Assembly: GCA_030760725.1 (NCBI GenBank)
Contig: JASWHV010000009.1
Coordinates: 94,228,780-94,292,779, forward strand
Reading direction: 5' to 3'
Length of the DNA stretch: 64,000 bases
Source of the DNA: Neostapfia colusana
Lineage: Eukaryota > Streptophyta > Magnoliopsida > Poales > Poaceae
A program made the translations under genes and the position numbers. Position 1 is the first letter of the stretch. The number at the start of each line of letters is the position of its first letter. Below, piece after piece: positions 1 to 12,061 of this stretch. A model generated the notes under the pieces. The model saw nothing but the letters and a program-made list of their open reading frames with translations, was not told the DNA's origin and did no database searches.

Positions 1-258
1 AAGAAAGGTTGGCGGGCCCTGAGTGTCAGTGGGAAGAAGGGGGGCGCGCGCGGCTGCGGGCTGGCGCGGGATGGGGTGGGCCGGCTGGTGGGTTTCGGCC
101 CACTGGCCGGTTTTTTTCTGTTTTCCTTTTTCTTTTTCCATTTCTTTCTGGTTTTGAATTTGAATTTGAATTCCAGTTTGAATTTAAATTTTTGCAACAC
201 ATGCAACACGTCCAAAAATTTTTAAATTCCCCTCTTGACAGGATTTTGGGGTGTTACA
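1..258 (-). repeat. End of a family-B LTR (B'), cut by the window edge
   Basis: This stretch is closely similar to the last 250 or so bases of the two B LTRs (6230-6480 and 15466-15696). It has the same GC-rich block, the pyrimidine-rich stretch, the GAATTTGAATTT motifs, and the terminus ending in GGGGTGTTACA. Read on the minus strand it is the start (U3 side) of an LTR beginning TGTAACACCCC. The following bases belong to a different LTR (D'), so B' is an insertion into D'. Whether it is a solo LTR or the edge of a full element lies outside the window. Confidence 0.85.
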
Positions 259-1796
259 GCTCGTCACAACAATCACCGGAACACGGCCGGCGACGAGCGG
301 CGGCTTCGGAAGAACTTCGGCCGTGTCGGCCGGACTTCCTAGCACCCCAAACGATCGAGCAAAAGGCCATAGAGCATCAGTGGACCCGAGGAAAGACCGA
401 CATGAGCTCGAAGCAGCTTGGAGGAGGTCCTAGGTAGGCTCTCGCCATGTGCCCGATGCTTCCCGAGCCATCCGCCGTTGGCAAGCTCGGAAATACGCCA
501 TGTACAGGGGTTCTCATGCTAGAGGTTGTGAAGGCAACTTGTGTGCCACTAAGTCTAGTTCGTGTAGAAACGGTTTGAGACACTCTAAACATTTCTGCAG
601 TGTGAATTTGGCGGATCCGCACCCAAAGGTTGGTCTGCGCCGAGTGAAAGGGGAAACTGAAATTCGTCGCCAGTGATCAAACACTCGGGCTGTGGTTTGG
701 GGGTGAGCAGCACCAGACTCTAATGCGTCCGAGGACGCCTTAGCTTGGGCGTGACATGCTCCCATTTGGGCTGTCCACGGGAGCCCGAGGTGCGGCAAAC
801 TTAGGTCACCGAAAAGAACTCTCGGTATGGTCGAGATTATCCGAGTTCAGCTAGTTTCCAACAACGGGGAAGGAGAAGGAGATCCTCTAGTACCGTTTTG
901 CAGCTTGGAGGCAGTGGAGAGGCTGTGATCGTGGGCTTTTCCGATCAACCACGCGAGCGGCGGCGAGGCAATGCTTTTCTTGCGCGAGAGCGAAGAAACG
1001 ATCGATAACGCCTCGGTTTGGTTCAGCTGCGGGGATAAGAGGAAGGGTGAGGCGGTTCAGTGGTTGGGAGTGGCAACCAGATGCTGTCCTGACTGCTCCT
1101 CGCCGTGGCGGCAGCCCGAGCGGGCGCAAGAAACTGGGCTGAGTCCCTCAGTCGGTTGCTTTTGCTCTTGAGGCTGACATGTGGGCCCCACCTGAGGTTT
1201 AACCTCTGAAGTTAAATTTTCCCCACTGCTCTAAACAGTAGAGACCCAAATACCCTCCCATTTTTGAATTATCAACCACAAGCCCATTTGAAGTTGATAG
1301 AATTCAAATTGTGAAGTGTTTGAATTAATTTTCAGCACATATGCAGTTTGAAATTCAAATAGAGTTTGAATTTGCTAAACTTAGCCCATATCAAGATCAA
1401 CTCGAAATGGAGTGAAAATTGGTGGTTGAGCTCACAAAAATGTGCTGGGTAAGAATATGCCTACCACTATTGAATTCATGGGATGGAAGTAGTTTGAATT
1501 TAAATTTGAGTTCAAACTACCCTCTTTCTAGTTATACCCAAAAAGACCTCAAAAGGTTTTGGATTTGGGTGAAATTTAGCATGGACACTCCTAGCAAGGT
1601 GTAGGAGTTTTTCATATGCCCTGCCCCTATATGATGCATGTGGGAAATTCCACTTTTGCATTTTGTAAGTCTATTCTCTAATGAGCATGTTGATGGTGTT
1701 TACTTGCTCTTCAAATGTATGCATCAAGTTTCTCAAATGAAGTGTTTGGGTGGTCATGAACACTTTGATTATGTGCCAAAAACTTAGGCCCTTACA
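259..1796 (-). repeat. LTR of D/E type (D'), minus strand, partial
   Basis: The right half (about 1150-1796) aligns with the LTR of D (41540-45017) and, inverted, with the E LTRs. Shared features are the conserved GAATTCAAATT tracts, the phrase around the CCCCTATATGATGCATG site, and the terminus GGCCCTTACA, which on the minus strand is the LTR start TGTAAGGGCC. The left half (259-1150) is a more diverged, GC-rich part of the same kind of LTR. It is followed directly by the leader of element A1, so this is the 5' LTR or a solo LTR of an insertion into A1. The candidate right TSD is GGACA (1797-1801); its partner is outside the window. Confidence 0.8.
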
Positions 1797-2015
1797 GGAC
1801 ACTCTAAAACACATAGGCATTCCCCTCTAAACTGCTATTTTCGAAAATTGCTTGCTGCTGCACTTTTCTTGTCAATTCAGCCGCTGCAAAGTGCTATTTT
1901 CAGCCCCTCTTTTCTCTTCTTTTGGACAACAACACTTTTGCTTTCTTGCTTCATAGCTTTTGAAGTTTTGAAGTCTTTTCTTCCTTCTCTAAAGTTTTTC
2001 ATGCCCTATTTATAG
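1797..2015 (+). other. 5' leader of A1 (partial)
   Basis: Matches, base for base over most of its length, the reverse complement of the A2 leader (21841-22075), including the start ACACTCTAAAACACATA and the stretch just before the orf0 start. No coding content is seen. The portion between this and the PBS was displaced by the D' insertion. Confidence 0.75.
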
Positions 2016-2146
2016 ATGCCGGTGATCAGGAGCACGACAGGCATAAGTACTCGTTCACTACCACGTGGGAGTGCACTTAACCCCATTGAGGTGTCCGATG
2101 GACCACCCCCGTCACACGGCGGGAACAATACCATTTCACATGATTA
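2016..2146 (+). pseudogene. A1 orf0 remnant (N-terminus only)
   Basis: Starts with ATG at the position equivalent to the A2 orf0 start. The first 30 or so codons match A2 orf0, including the segment GSALNPIEVSDGP. After about position 2105 the similarity ends and an unrelated stretch runs to a stop near 2146. A2 has at least 225 codons here, so an internal deletion has removed nearly all of A1's orf0, including the conserved module seen in the other orf0 proteins. Presumably non-functional. Confidence 0.7.
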
Positions 2147-2453
2147 AGTTTAGGATTCCCATTGAATAAGATGTAATTGGAACGTTTAAATCGTAGTAGC
2201 GTGAATAGGAATGGTGTGTTGAACTTTTGTGATGAGCTTGTGTTTGTGTGCTGGTGTGAGTTGTGGGAAGCTTCGGCGAATGTCCACATCCACACATAAT
2301 GGACAGATGTGAGATGCTTCGGCATGTGTTCACATCCTCACATAGTCTGAAATTAATGAAAGAAGATATTTAGTTCATACACTTTGATGCATATAGTTGG
2401 GGGGGGGGGTCAATCTAAACTTCTCTATTCTATTCTACCCAACTCTCTCACAC
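2147..2453 (+). other. A1 spacer between orf0 remnant and gag
   Basis: AT-rich, non-coding. It contains two imperfect copies of a phrase with CTTCGGC...GT(T/C)CACATCC (around 2270-2295 and 2318-2340) and an 11-base run of G at 2399-2409. It ends 30-50 bases before the gag start in a pyrimidine-rich stretch. No promoter or RNA gene is recognised. Confidence 0.55.
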
Positions 2454-3053
2454 ATGGTGAGGGAAAACGCCAGCCGTCAAAGGAGGAACGTTCGTGGCAA
2501 CCGTGAACCCAAAGAGGATGGCAACGTTGAAGTTCCTGAAAATGCCAACCCCGGGGCTGATGCAAACAACCTTGAACGGTTGATGGCTATGCAGAACCAG
2601 CTCATGCAAACTATGATACAAACTTTGGGACAGCTAGCCAACAACAATAACAATCTTAACCCCGTTCCTGCACCCCCACCGCCACCACCGCTGGCTCACA
2701 ACAGATTGGGAGAGTTCATGAGGACTCGACCGCCTACTTTTGCACAAGCTAATGATTCCTTGGAGGCTGATGATTGGTTGAAATCCATGGAAAAGAAGCT
2801 TGCTATTGTTGCATTGATCGGGGGAAAGTTCTCTTCGCATCGCACCAACTTATGGGATCAGCCGCTGACTGGTGGAACGCTCTTTGCAATGCTCATGTCA
2901 ACCAGGAGACTATCACTTGGGCTGAATTCAAGGAGAGTTTCCACTGTCATTACGTTCCTGCTGGAGTCATGATGCTTAAAAGGCAAGAGTTCGAAGGTCT
3001 CCGCCAAGGAAAGAAGAGCGTGAATGAGTACCTCAACAAGTTCACGCAGCTCT
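2454..3053 (+). pseudogene. gag: A1 gag, 5' part, interrupted by element B
   Basis: Encodes the N-terminal capsid part of gag: a charged start (MVRENASRQRRNVRGNREPK), a helix-forming LMAMQNQLMQTMIQTLGQLA segment, a proline run, then the plant retrotransposon gag core (DWLKSMEKK ... AADWWNAL ... WAEFKESF ... LRQGKKSVNEYLNKFTQL). A one- or two-base frameshift lies between about 2805 and 2825, just before the RGKVLFASHQL motif. The frame stops being A1 at 3053, where B inserted. The next codons (SRYAPEDV) resume at 15698, so the target was an intact gag frame at that point. The start was chosen as the first ATG after the leader; it gives the family's usual basic N-terminus. Confidence 0.85.
3049..3053. 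repeat. Left TSD of element B (GCTCT)
   Basis: The five bases before the B LTR equal the five bases after its other end (15697-15701). Removing B and one copy gives an uninterrupted A1 gag frame (codons for T-Q-L-S-R), the same residues found in B's own gag at the equivalent place. This supports the duplication independently of base identity. Confidence 0.9.
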
Positions 3054-6000
3054 TGTCACACCCGGTTTTTCCGAAGAACAACAAGTGAATATCACATGTA
3101 TGCCAGGATCATTTTCTCATACATGTGATGACAAATAGTGAAGCATCATTTATTACAAGCCAGGTGTCGAATATAAATAAGTCTTACATAGCAAATGTCT
3201 CGATGGACAATAATAAGTTCATCACATGTAAATAAACTAGCAGTGGAATATTATTCTTGAGGGCTCCGTCACAGGTGTTGCCCGGGGGTCTCCATGAACC
3301 TAGAAACCTTCTTCGGATCCAAAATCTTGGTCATTATACACCACCTCATTTTCTTGACCTGAGCAGCAATATAAACCAACAAATATGCAAGGTTGAGTAC
3401 CGATGGTACTCAGCAAGTGTGGGAAAGTTATGTCATGCGTGGCTAGAACAAGGGGAGGTTGAACTCATGGTTAAAGCACTACACAATTAATACCTATCAC
3501 CTTAGCTTATTAAGCACCTACATTACTACACAGGTGAAATGGTCCCAATCTCCCATCCCATCATTAAAACCAAATAACCATAACATCATTTTCAATGTTA
3601 AGCTCCCCGCTTAACATCCAAAACTTCCAAAATCATCAATCCTCTAATCATGAATAAGTCCAAGCCGCTCTTGACCGTGAGCACGGCTGTCATGACAGTT
3701 TTGACTCTGCAGAGTTTGTACCACTGTACCCACATGTAGTGATTTCATCCCCCGTTGCCGGATGGACTAAAAGAACCTCCATTATGCCAGTCGCTACGAA
3801 CCACATTCACACTTCCCAGGTGTGTAGCTAGGAGATCACTATGAAGCCTTTATAAAGGGATTCCCGACGAACGTGGGCCCACTGAGGTTTCACCCCTAAC
3901 AGCATACAAGAGGCTCCAACCCCGCTGCAGTGGCCCCCTCTTGAGCCTTGCGGTTCATATGGTAGTCCAGCTAACACCTACTCCCGGCACCATCCAACAC
4001 ACTCATACTACGCAGGGGATACACCTAATTAATTGGCCAAGCTGCCCCATCTCAGCATGTGTTTGGCACGGTAAAGCCAGGTTACATGCTCCATGAACCG
4101 GTCCTTAGGATCCAGACAAGTACTAAACACAAACCCGAGTCTCGTGCACCCAACACCAACCAAAACATCCAACTTGCCTTGATCCCTACCTCTACATAAC
4201 TCATAACATCTCATTCAAGAGTATGGTAAAATAAACTGATGATCCCATATCCCAAATATCCCATTTTAAGCATGGCTAAGCATATGCATAATAATAAATG
4301 ACATGATAAAATAAATCCCAACCCAAGCTACATGGAAACAAGGTAATGCAATTCTAGGGAAACTGCCTAGCATGGGTTTCATATTTAACTTGACAATGCA
4401 ATAATTCTATCTAAACATCCTAGTATAGGATCAAAGTGGTCAAGGACACTTGCCTCCTTCCTGCTGCTCTTGGAATGAGTAGTCCTGATCTTGAAAAGGG
4501 AGAACTTGCTCTGGAGCAGGTTCTACATCATACCATCACACATAGCAAAAGAAAAACAACAATCCATAAGACATAGTTCACACTTCCACTTCATACAAAC
4601 CACACATTCACATTTATGAAAGCCATTCACAAATTCTATGTGTTGTGGTTACTCTATGTGTGTTGATCTTTGGCTTACATGTACTTTTTATCATGTGTAT
4701 ATGATTTCTACTTTTGTATTCACATTTATATTTGCATACTATATATATGAGTTTCCAATTTAAATAAATTCCTTATATTCAATTACTACACCTTTTAGCT
4801 ACCAAGTATGCATGAAAGGTATTTTCCTACTCCATATGTGTCTTCATCCTTCTACCAACCCTAACTGAATTCTTTGGATTTTAGAAACTTCATTTATCAT
4901 TTCCTAGTTGCTATATTTTCATATTTATTTCCTATGCCTAAATGTGAACTTTATTATGAAAATAATAAGACACATCATCTAAATAGAATAGGTTCTGATC
5001 TAAAATATTTAATAACATATTTTTGACCTTTTCCTCTGATGTAAACTATTTTACATTTATTTTTCTAATTTTCAGAATTATTCTTTACTTAAAAATGTGT
5101 CCCTATAACTAATAAATGTGAATAATAAATTAAACAGATTCATTTCAGCCAAAAATCTATTTTTATCTCACTCCAAGGTTTTCTAAGTACTGGGAAAGTT
5201 TTTAATTTGAATTTGACAATATGTTTGTCCCACCTTTTAAATTTTAAATACTAGCCACATATTCCAAATTCCTAACTTTAATACCAAATAGGGTTAAAAA
5301 AGTAAACTCACCCCACTACAGGGTCTATAATATTATTTTAAGAATTTTCAGGGGTCTAGCTACACATAAAAGAGGGGTTTTTTCCTAATTTTTATTAAGT
5401 CCAGGGGCTAAAACTGATTTTTAAATGAATTTACATAATTTTCTGAAGTTTTAGCGGCTAGATCAGAAGTTTCCGGGGCTAGCTCTCATTTTCCGAGAAC
5501 CCCAGGGGGTAGCGCGTAAGAATTCCAGTCTTTATAACGCGGGGCTGACGTGGACCGTCCGATTTAAAACAGACGGCTGAGATTATAACGTCGAACCGGT
5601 ACGCGGGGATTTAAACTCTACCGTGCGATTTAAAATAAACGGCGCACAAGCGGCCATGACGCTCTGATCGAGCGCGGGCAGCGCTGCCCGGCGGCGCACG
5701 GCGGCGAGAGGCGGCGATCTCGCCGGAGAGTTTCGGACCTTCGTAAATTCTTCCTAAAACTGTGATTTTATGGCATAGATCAGTGGAGGGGAGGTCGGGG
5801 ATCTCACCTCGGGGGTTTTCTTGAGCTCGGAGGTCCTGGAAGGCGATCGGCGACGAGGTCCGAGGTGGATTCACGGCGAGGCTCATCGGCGCTGTGTTTT
5901 AACCGCAAACCGCCGAGTTTTCTGCATCTGTGAGGTTCCCCAGAGGCGGTGGATCAAGACCAACGAGTTAGATCAGAATTCCCAAGCGTAGATCGGGCAG

Positions 6001-6480
6001 AATTCGCCGGAGGGGCTCGGGTTCTCACCGGAGAGAAAATCGGCGGATCGTGGGGAAAAACGGGACGATGCCGGGGTTTTTATAGACGGGGGAAGGACGG
6101 CGTTCAGTTGTGATCGAGTTTGCGTCGCCCACGAACGAAATTCTGCTGGGATACGCAGAGATCCGGGTCGGTTTTGATTCGGGGTGAGAGAGTCCGGCCG
6201 AGCGCGGGCACGAGCGAGAGGAGGAAGACAGACTGGTGGGCCCCGCATGTCAGTGGGAAGAAGGGGGGCGCGCGCGGCTGCGGGCTGGCGCGGGATCGGT
6301 TGGGCCGGCTGGTGGGTTTCGGCCCACTGGCCGGTTTTTTCTGTTTTCCTTTTTCTTTTTCTATTTCTTTTCTGTTTTGAGTTTAAATTGAATTCCAGTT
6401 TGAATTTAAATTTTTGCAATACATGCAACCCCTCCAAAAATTTTTAAATTCCCCTCTTAACAGGATTTTGGGGTGTTACA
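3054..6480 (-). repeat. 3' LTR of B
   Basis: Runs from TGTCACACCCGG to GGGGTGTTACA, 3427 bp, nearly identical throughout to 12280-15696. Read on the minus strand it starts TGTAACACCCC and ends GGGTGTGACA. The region from about 4600 to 5400 is AT-rich and the last 900 bases are GC-rich with a TATA-like motif on the minus strand near 6078-6084. Short reading frames inside it (for example a 77-codon one near its left end) recur in the other LTR only because the LTRs are copies. Confidence 0.95.
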
Positions 6481-6500
6481 GCTCTACCCCCCCTTAAAAG
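6481..6500 (-). other. Polypurine tract of B
   Basis: On the minus strand this reads CTTTTAAGGGGGGGTAGAGC directly before the 3' LTR start. A purine-rich tract abutting the 3' LTR is the plus-strand primer site of reverse transcription. It lies just after the stop codon region of integrase, as is usual. Confidence 0.85.
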
Positions 6501-6526
6501 AAATCTCATCCTCGAGATTGGTGGTT

Positions 6527-8040
6527 CTAAGAATACAATTCCGGAAATTGTGCCTTGAGCTCATCTTCTCGCTCCCAGGTGGCTTCCTCTTCTGAGTGAT
6601 GCTTCCACTGCACCTTGCACATCCGTATTATTTTATTTCTGGTGCGGCGTTCCATTGTCTCAAAAATCCTGAATGGTTGCTCGGCATAAGAAAAATCCTC
6701 AGCTACGTCAACCTCATTCATGGGTAACACCTCTTCAGGCGTTCTCAGACATTTCTTGAGCTGTGACACATGGAATACATCGTGCACCTCCGATAGGCGA
6801 GCCGGTAATTCTAGTTGATACGCCACTTCGCCCTTCCTCTCCAGAACTTGAATGGGTCCGATGTATCGAGGTGACAACTTCCCTTTCACTTTGAACTGAC
6901 GAAGTCCTCGGATAGGGGACACCTTGAGATAGACATAGTCTCCCCCGTTGAAAATGAGCTCTCTTCTTCGTACATCGGCATAGGTCTTTTGGCGTGTCTG
7001 TGCTATCCTAAAGTTGTTGAGAATTTCCCTCACCTTCGCCTTGGCTTCTTGTAGTACTTCGGGACCAAACACTTTACTTTCCCCTGTTTGGTTCCAAAAT
7101 AGGGGAGTTCTGCACTTCCTCCCGTACAAAGCTTCAAACGGTGACATCTTCATACTAGCTTGATAGCTGTTGTTATAGGAGAATTCCGCATACGGTAAGT
7201 TCTTGTCCCAACTCCGATTGTTTTTGAGTGCACATGCCCTCAGCATATCCTCAAGAATCTGATTAGTTCTTTCCGTCTGCCCATCAGTTTGGGGATGATA
7301 GGCAGAACTAAAGTTCAGATGGGTTCCCACGGTTTCGTGCAACTTCTGCCAGAACTTCGAGGTGAACTGTGTCCCTCGATCCGACATTATCTTCTTCGGC
7401 ACCCCATGGTAACACACGATCCTTGACATGTACAACTCCGCCAATTTGGATCCACTGTAGCTTTCCTTCACGGGGATGAAGTGAGCTACCTTGGTTAGCC
7501 TGTCGATGATGACCCATATTGAATCATATCCTGATTGGGTCCTAGGCAATCCCACTATGAAATCCATACCGATTTCTTTCCATTTTCATTTAGGCACTTT
7601 GAGTGGTTGCAATAATCCCGCGGGTCGTTGATGTTCTGCTTTCACCAACTGACATGTGTCACATAGGGCAACATGTTCCGCGACATCTCGCTTCATGCCA
7701 TACCACCAATACCTTCTCTTGAGGTCCTGGTACATCTTCGTACTCCCAGGATGAATGGAATAGTCGGAATCGTGAGCCTCCTTCAAAATTAATTCACGGA
7801 TCTCCTTTACTTCAGGCACACCGATCCTTTTCCCGTGCCACACCGTACCTTGTTCATCCTCTCTGAAACCAGGAGCTTTATTTTCCTTGATGAGTTGCCT
7901 GATTTCTTGTATCTTCTCGTCGTTCTTTTGACCATCGCGTATGTCTTGCTCGAGTGTGGAGTCCACTTCCGTGGCGATAGCTTCACCACTATTCACAAGG
8001 CATAGATTGAGCCTTATAACCTCGTCCTTCAATTCTGCAG
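6527..8040 (-). pseudogene. pol: B integrase with chromodomain-like tail (pol 3' part)
   Basis: Integrase inserts the cDNA into the host chromosome. In order on the minus strand: HHCC zinc-binding domain (EAHDSDYSIHPG ... CDTCQ), catalytic core with the three acidic residues (D in MDFIVGLP, D in MSDRGTQF, E in QTERTNQILEDM), the GPEVLQ region, a C-terminal DVFHVSQLKKC block and a final chromodomain-like HHSEEEATWEREDEL segment ending at the stop at 6527. One in-frame TGA just upstream of MDFIVGLP (about 7583) replaces a Trp codon in VPKWKW. Otherwise the integrase reads cleanly for 346 codons and its catalytic residues are intact. The chromodomain-like tail in related elements is thought to guide insertion to heterochromatin. 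Confidence 0.92.
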
Positions 8041-9858
8041 GCATGTCCTTCAAGCTCGACTTATTGACCTGCGCTTTCCGACTTAAAGCATTGGCCATGA
8101 CGTTTGCTTTCCCAGGATGATAGTTGATACCCACATCAAAGTCATTGATTAGCTCTAACCATCTCCTTTGTCTGAGGTTGAGATCTGGCTGTGTGAAAAT
8201 GTACTTCAAACTCTTATGATCCGTATATATCTCTGTCCTCTTCCCCATCAAATAGTGCCGCCAAATTTTCAACGCGTGTACCACTGCGGCTAGTTCTAGG
8301 TCATGTGTAGGATAGTTTTTCTCGTGCTTCCGGAGTTGTCGGGATGCATAAGCCACGACATGCCCTTCTTGCATGAGAACACATCCCAACCCGTTTCCAG
8401 AGGCATCGCAGTACACCGTGAAGTTCTTCTGCATATCTGGCATAACCAGCACTGGGGCTGTTGTCAATCTTTTCTTTAACTCCTGAAAACTCGTCTCGCA
8501 CTGTGGCGTCCATGTGAATGTGATTCCCTTCTCCAACTGTTTGGTGAGGGGTCTCGAGATCTTAGAGAATCCCTCAATAAACCGTCAATAGTATCCAGCC
8601 AATCCCAAGAAGCTTCGAACTTCCCCGACATTTTCAGGGGTCTTCCACTTCTGTATATCCTCGATTTTGGCGGGATCCACGGAGATTCCTCCCTCCGAGA
8701 TTATATGTTCTAAGAAGGGAACTCTCTTCAGCCAAAACTCACACTTGCTCAACTTGGCATATAGTTGGTGTTCTATCAGCCTCTGTAACACCAAGCTTAG
8801 ATGTTTCTCATGTTCTTCTTTATCTTTGGAGAAGACGAGAATGTCATCTATGAAAACCACCACAAATTTGTCTAGATATTCCATGAATACCTTGTTCATG
8901 AGATACATGAAATATGCCGGGGCATTCGTTAGCCCGAAAGGCATGACGATGTATTCATACAGTCCGTACCGACATACGAAAGCTGTCTTGGGAATATCAG
9001 ATTGCCTTATCTTAAGTTAATGGTATCCCGACCTGAGATCAATTTTCGAGAACACACAAGCTCTCCTCAACTGATCAAACAAGTCTTCAATGCGGGGTAA
9101 TGGGTACTTGTTCTTGATGGTTACTTCAATCAAGGCACGGTAATACATGCATAACCTTTGGGTTCCGTCCTTCTTGGGCACAAATATCACCGGAGCTCCC
9201 CATGGTGAGGAACTAGGACGAATATACCCCTTCTCCCTCAATTCTCTCAAATGATCCTTGAGTTCTCCCAGCTGCTTGGAGTCCATCCGATAAGGTCTCT
9301 TGTATATCGGGGTTGTTCCAGGCACTAGCTCGATTGTCGGGAGGCATACCTGGCAACTCCTCCGGAAAAACATCTGGATATTCCCTGATGGTCCTGATCT
9401 CCTCAACTTTCACATCAACTTGATTTAATTTAATGTCCCTCCTAGGCTCGTGTATTGTTATGAACTTTACTCTTGTGCCACTAGGGTGAGTTAGTTCCAC
9501 CATTCTGGTCGAACAATGGATGATTCCTTTATGTTTGGTCAACCAATCCATACCCAAGATAATATCTATCCCTTGTGAATCTATCACTATGAGGTTAGCA
9601 GTAAATACTACCCCATTAATGTCTAGGTTCACTTTGGGACACACTTGTCTTGTCCTTATTTCTCCACCTGGAGAGTTTACGGCTAGCATATGGTTCATTT
9701 GTGTTGTTGCTAGGTCATGCTTCTTAACAAACCCTTGAGCAATGAATGAGTGGGTAGCACCAGAATCAAACAGCAGGGTTGCAATGTGTAAATTGGCAGG
9801 AAACTTACCAACTACCACGTCAGGTGCCTCTTGTGCTTCCTCCATAGTGACGTGGTTC
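8041..9858 (-). pseudogene. pol: B protease, RT and RNase H (pol 5' part)
   Basis: Continues the gag frame on the minus strand. Protease has the aspartic motif LLFDSGATHSF (D-S-G-A-T at 9753-9767). RT shows GYIRPSSSPWGAP, VPKKDGTQRL, KIDLRSGYH and the catalytic FIDD (about 8843-8854). RNase H shows YCDASGNGLG, DLELAAVVHALK, IYTDHKSL and the ALSRK end. Breaks: a small deletion and frameshift near 9310-9330 after PGMPPD; a frameshift or stop after SGYH near 9015; a TGA at 8585-8587 in GYY-stop-RF, where CGA (Arg) is expected. The Asp of the usual CVDYRAL motif is Tyr (CMYYRAL). Together these rule out a working polyprotein. Confidence 0.9.
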
Positions 9859-10978
9859 ACCCGTCCTCTCATTACATTCTGCTGTTGTGGCTGCGTGGGC
9901 TTCTTCTTTGGGCACTTATGGGCGTAGTGCCCCACTTCACCACAGCTAAAACATTGCACCCCGACCTTAGGTGCCTGGCCTTTGTTGTCTTGGGGTTGGT
10001 TTGGAGGTCCTTGTCCTGCTGGTCGAGGTTGATATGTAGGGCGAGGCTGCTGTACGAACTGACGTTGTGGCTGTATTGGTGCTGCCGGAGGCCTGTAGTT
10101 CGGGTTGTACCCTCTTGGTGCTGAGTAGGGTACCACAGCACGGTTCGTCTGCCCTGTGGGTTGCTGCATCAGACGTGGGCGGGTGTTGCTCCCTGAGGCT
10201 TGATGTGACCACCCGGCCTTCCTCTTATTCTCATTTTCCAAGGCCTTCAGCTTCCTTTCTACCACAAACGCTCTGTCCACCATCTTTTGGAAGCTTTCAT
10301 ACTCATTGGAGGACATTGCACACTGTATTTCTGCGGTAAGTCCTTCCACGAAACAATCTTGTTTCTGCTCATCAGTCTCTATGTCCCGTGGGGCATAACG
10401 GGAGAGTTGAGTAAATTTAGTGAGGTATTCCCTCACAGTCATGTTACCTTGCTGCAACCCCAAAAACTCCTTCCTCTTGTTTTTGAGTTCACCCCTTGGG
10501 ATGTAATGGTTGCGGAAGCTACGCTTGAACTTTTCTCAGGTGATGTTCTCAGGGTCATGATGGGCGGCCACGTAGGCGGTCCACCAATCAGCAGCAGGTC
10601 CATGCAATTGATGAGAGGCAAACAGCACCCTCTCATATCTTGGCATTGTATAATCCTCATCTTGCTCTCAATGGTCTTTAGCCAATCACCTGCCTCCAGG
10701 GGTTCAGCAGCACTTGCAAACTTCGGAGGTTGAGTTCCTAGAAACTCACTCAACCTTGGTTGGCGTGGTGCAGCTTGTGGAGGTGGAACTTGATGTAAGT
10801 TGGCCACCACTTGAGTCAAGTTCTGGATGAGCTGATTTTGATTCTCAAGCATTTGGTGGAGGGGATCAACTCCTTCACGGCGACCACCCCTGTCTTTGCC
10901 TCCAGAAAGATGAGGATTGCAGGCCTCATCGTTGTTGTTGGTGGGGTTGGCAGCACGACCTTTTCCTCTTCCGGCCAT
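9859..10978 (-). pseudogene. gag: B gag
   Basis: Starts with a basic, Asn-rich N-terminus (MAGRGKGRAANPTNNN) on the minus strand, a helix with NQNQLIQNLTQVVANL, a Pro-rich linker and the gag capsid core (DWLKTIESK ... KFTQLSRYAPRD). It ends in an intact zinc knuckle CFSCGEVGHYAHKC (9912-9953) that packages the RNA. A one-base loss near 10645 shifts the frame after RIIQCQD, and a TGA replaces a Trp codon near 10540; the frame is then open for 416 codons through protease. gag and pol share one frame without a programmed shift. Gag forms the virus-like particle in the cytoplasm. Confidence 0.9.
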
Positions 10979-11281
10979 CTAGCATGATCAACCAAATGTT
11001 AATTTAAAGTATTACGTATTATCTCACTACTTTCACTTGTTTGTACTTTGAAGTGTTGAAGCTTTGTTATACTTTTCTGTGGGTTCATATCTCACACAAA
11101 AATAAATGCAATATTATTTCATGTGGGTTCACACACCAAAGCAAAACAATCTGAAGACGAGGCTGTGGACAATTGCTCATGGCCTCCACGACTCACGTCA
11201 CACACCAAACATTAACACACCATTAACTAAGGTAACGACTCGACTATTCGACATCTTGCTAACTAAGGGAAAGACTCTACG
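10979..11281 (-). other. B spacer between orf0 and gag
   Basis: About 300 bases with no coding pattern, AT-rich, leading to the gag ATG. Such a gap means gag is translated either by reinitiation or from a spliced or alternative transcript; no splice site can be assigned with confidence. Confidence 0.5.
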
Positions 11282-12061
11282 CTACTCGTATTCTTGAGCT
11301 GGCTCCTCGGGATCTTCCTCATTATTGCGGCTTCCTTCTGACTCTGCTTTGGGTGGGGAAGCTGCTGGTGGAGAAGTGCGACGACGCCTGATAGACCGGC
11401 GATCTGGGGAGTCAGGAGTCCATGTATCATTCACGGAGACACACAGTTCATTCCCATCTCCTCTTTCTCTAGCCCTCAAGCAGGCTCGCAGCAACGCCTC
11501 CGTTTCCTTCAGGGTGTCCCGAACATCCTGAAGCTCTTGCTGACACTCCTACAGTCGAGTGCTGAGCATAGCAGCATCCTCCAAGCACAAGTCCATGTGC
11601 TCATGGGAAGTCCCTTGCTGCACTGGTTGGTACTTGTACTCCGTGGTACCACTCTCACACTGGAGGACATACATGTACTCAGTCCTGTCCAGGTGGCGAC
11701 GATAGATGTGACTCTGGCAGGTGATGGCCTCCCAGGTGACATCCTTCTCCGCATCGACCTGTGTCGCTCGACAAGCTGGAGAGCGGTGGATCTTAAGCAG
11801 CTGATTTTCATGGATAATCCTCATTTCTGAACTCCATTCTTCCCGCTTCTCCCGGATGGTCCTGGTGGAGCTATAGTGTATGATTAGCATGCCTGTATTG
11901 CTGGCGGCTTGGAGCATACGTCGAAGACGGCGCAACAAGCCTCCTACTACCAATCCGTAGGAAAGGTACGTCACCGGACGGCTCTCCTCTCTTTTGGCAA
12001 GGGCAACTACGGGAACTCTCCCTCCTGTGGACTTGCAAGCGGTGCAAATCATGCGAACCAT
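11282..12061 (-). pseudogene. B orf0, extra protein upstream of gag, one nonsense codon
   Basis: A 260-codon frame on the minus strand, open except for one TAG at codon 171 (11549-11551) in the context CTG-TAG-GAG. CAG is the likely original codon, so this is a single C-to-T change in a CHG site. Residues about 70-130 carry a module also found in orf0 of families A and D/E: EWSSEMRI, then RATQVDAEKDVTWEAI, then RRHLDRTEYMYVL. After it comes a helical, Leu- and Gln-rich stretch that looks like a coiled coil, then an Arg/Ser/Pro-rich and acidic tail. Rice gypsy elements RIRE3 and RIRE8 are, as I recall, reported to have an extra frame (orf0) before gag. Function unknown. Confidence 0.7.

Noticed and set aside
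9..437. A 142-codon frame at the window start as a gene
   Set aside because: It crosses the B'/D' junction at 258 and its FEFEFQFEF run is just the GAATTTGAATTT repeat of the LTR.
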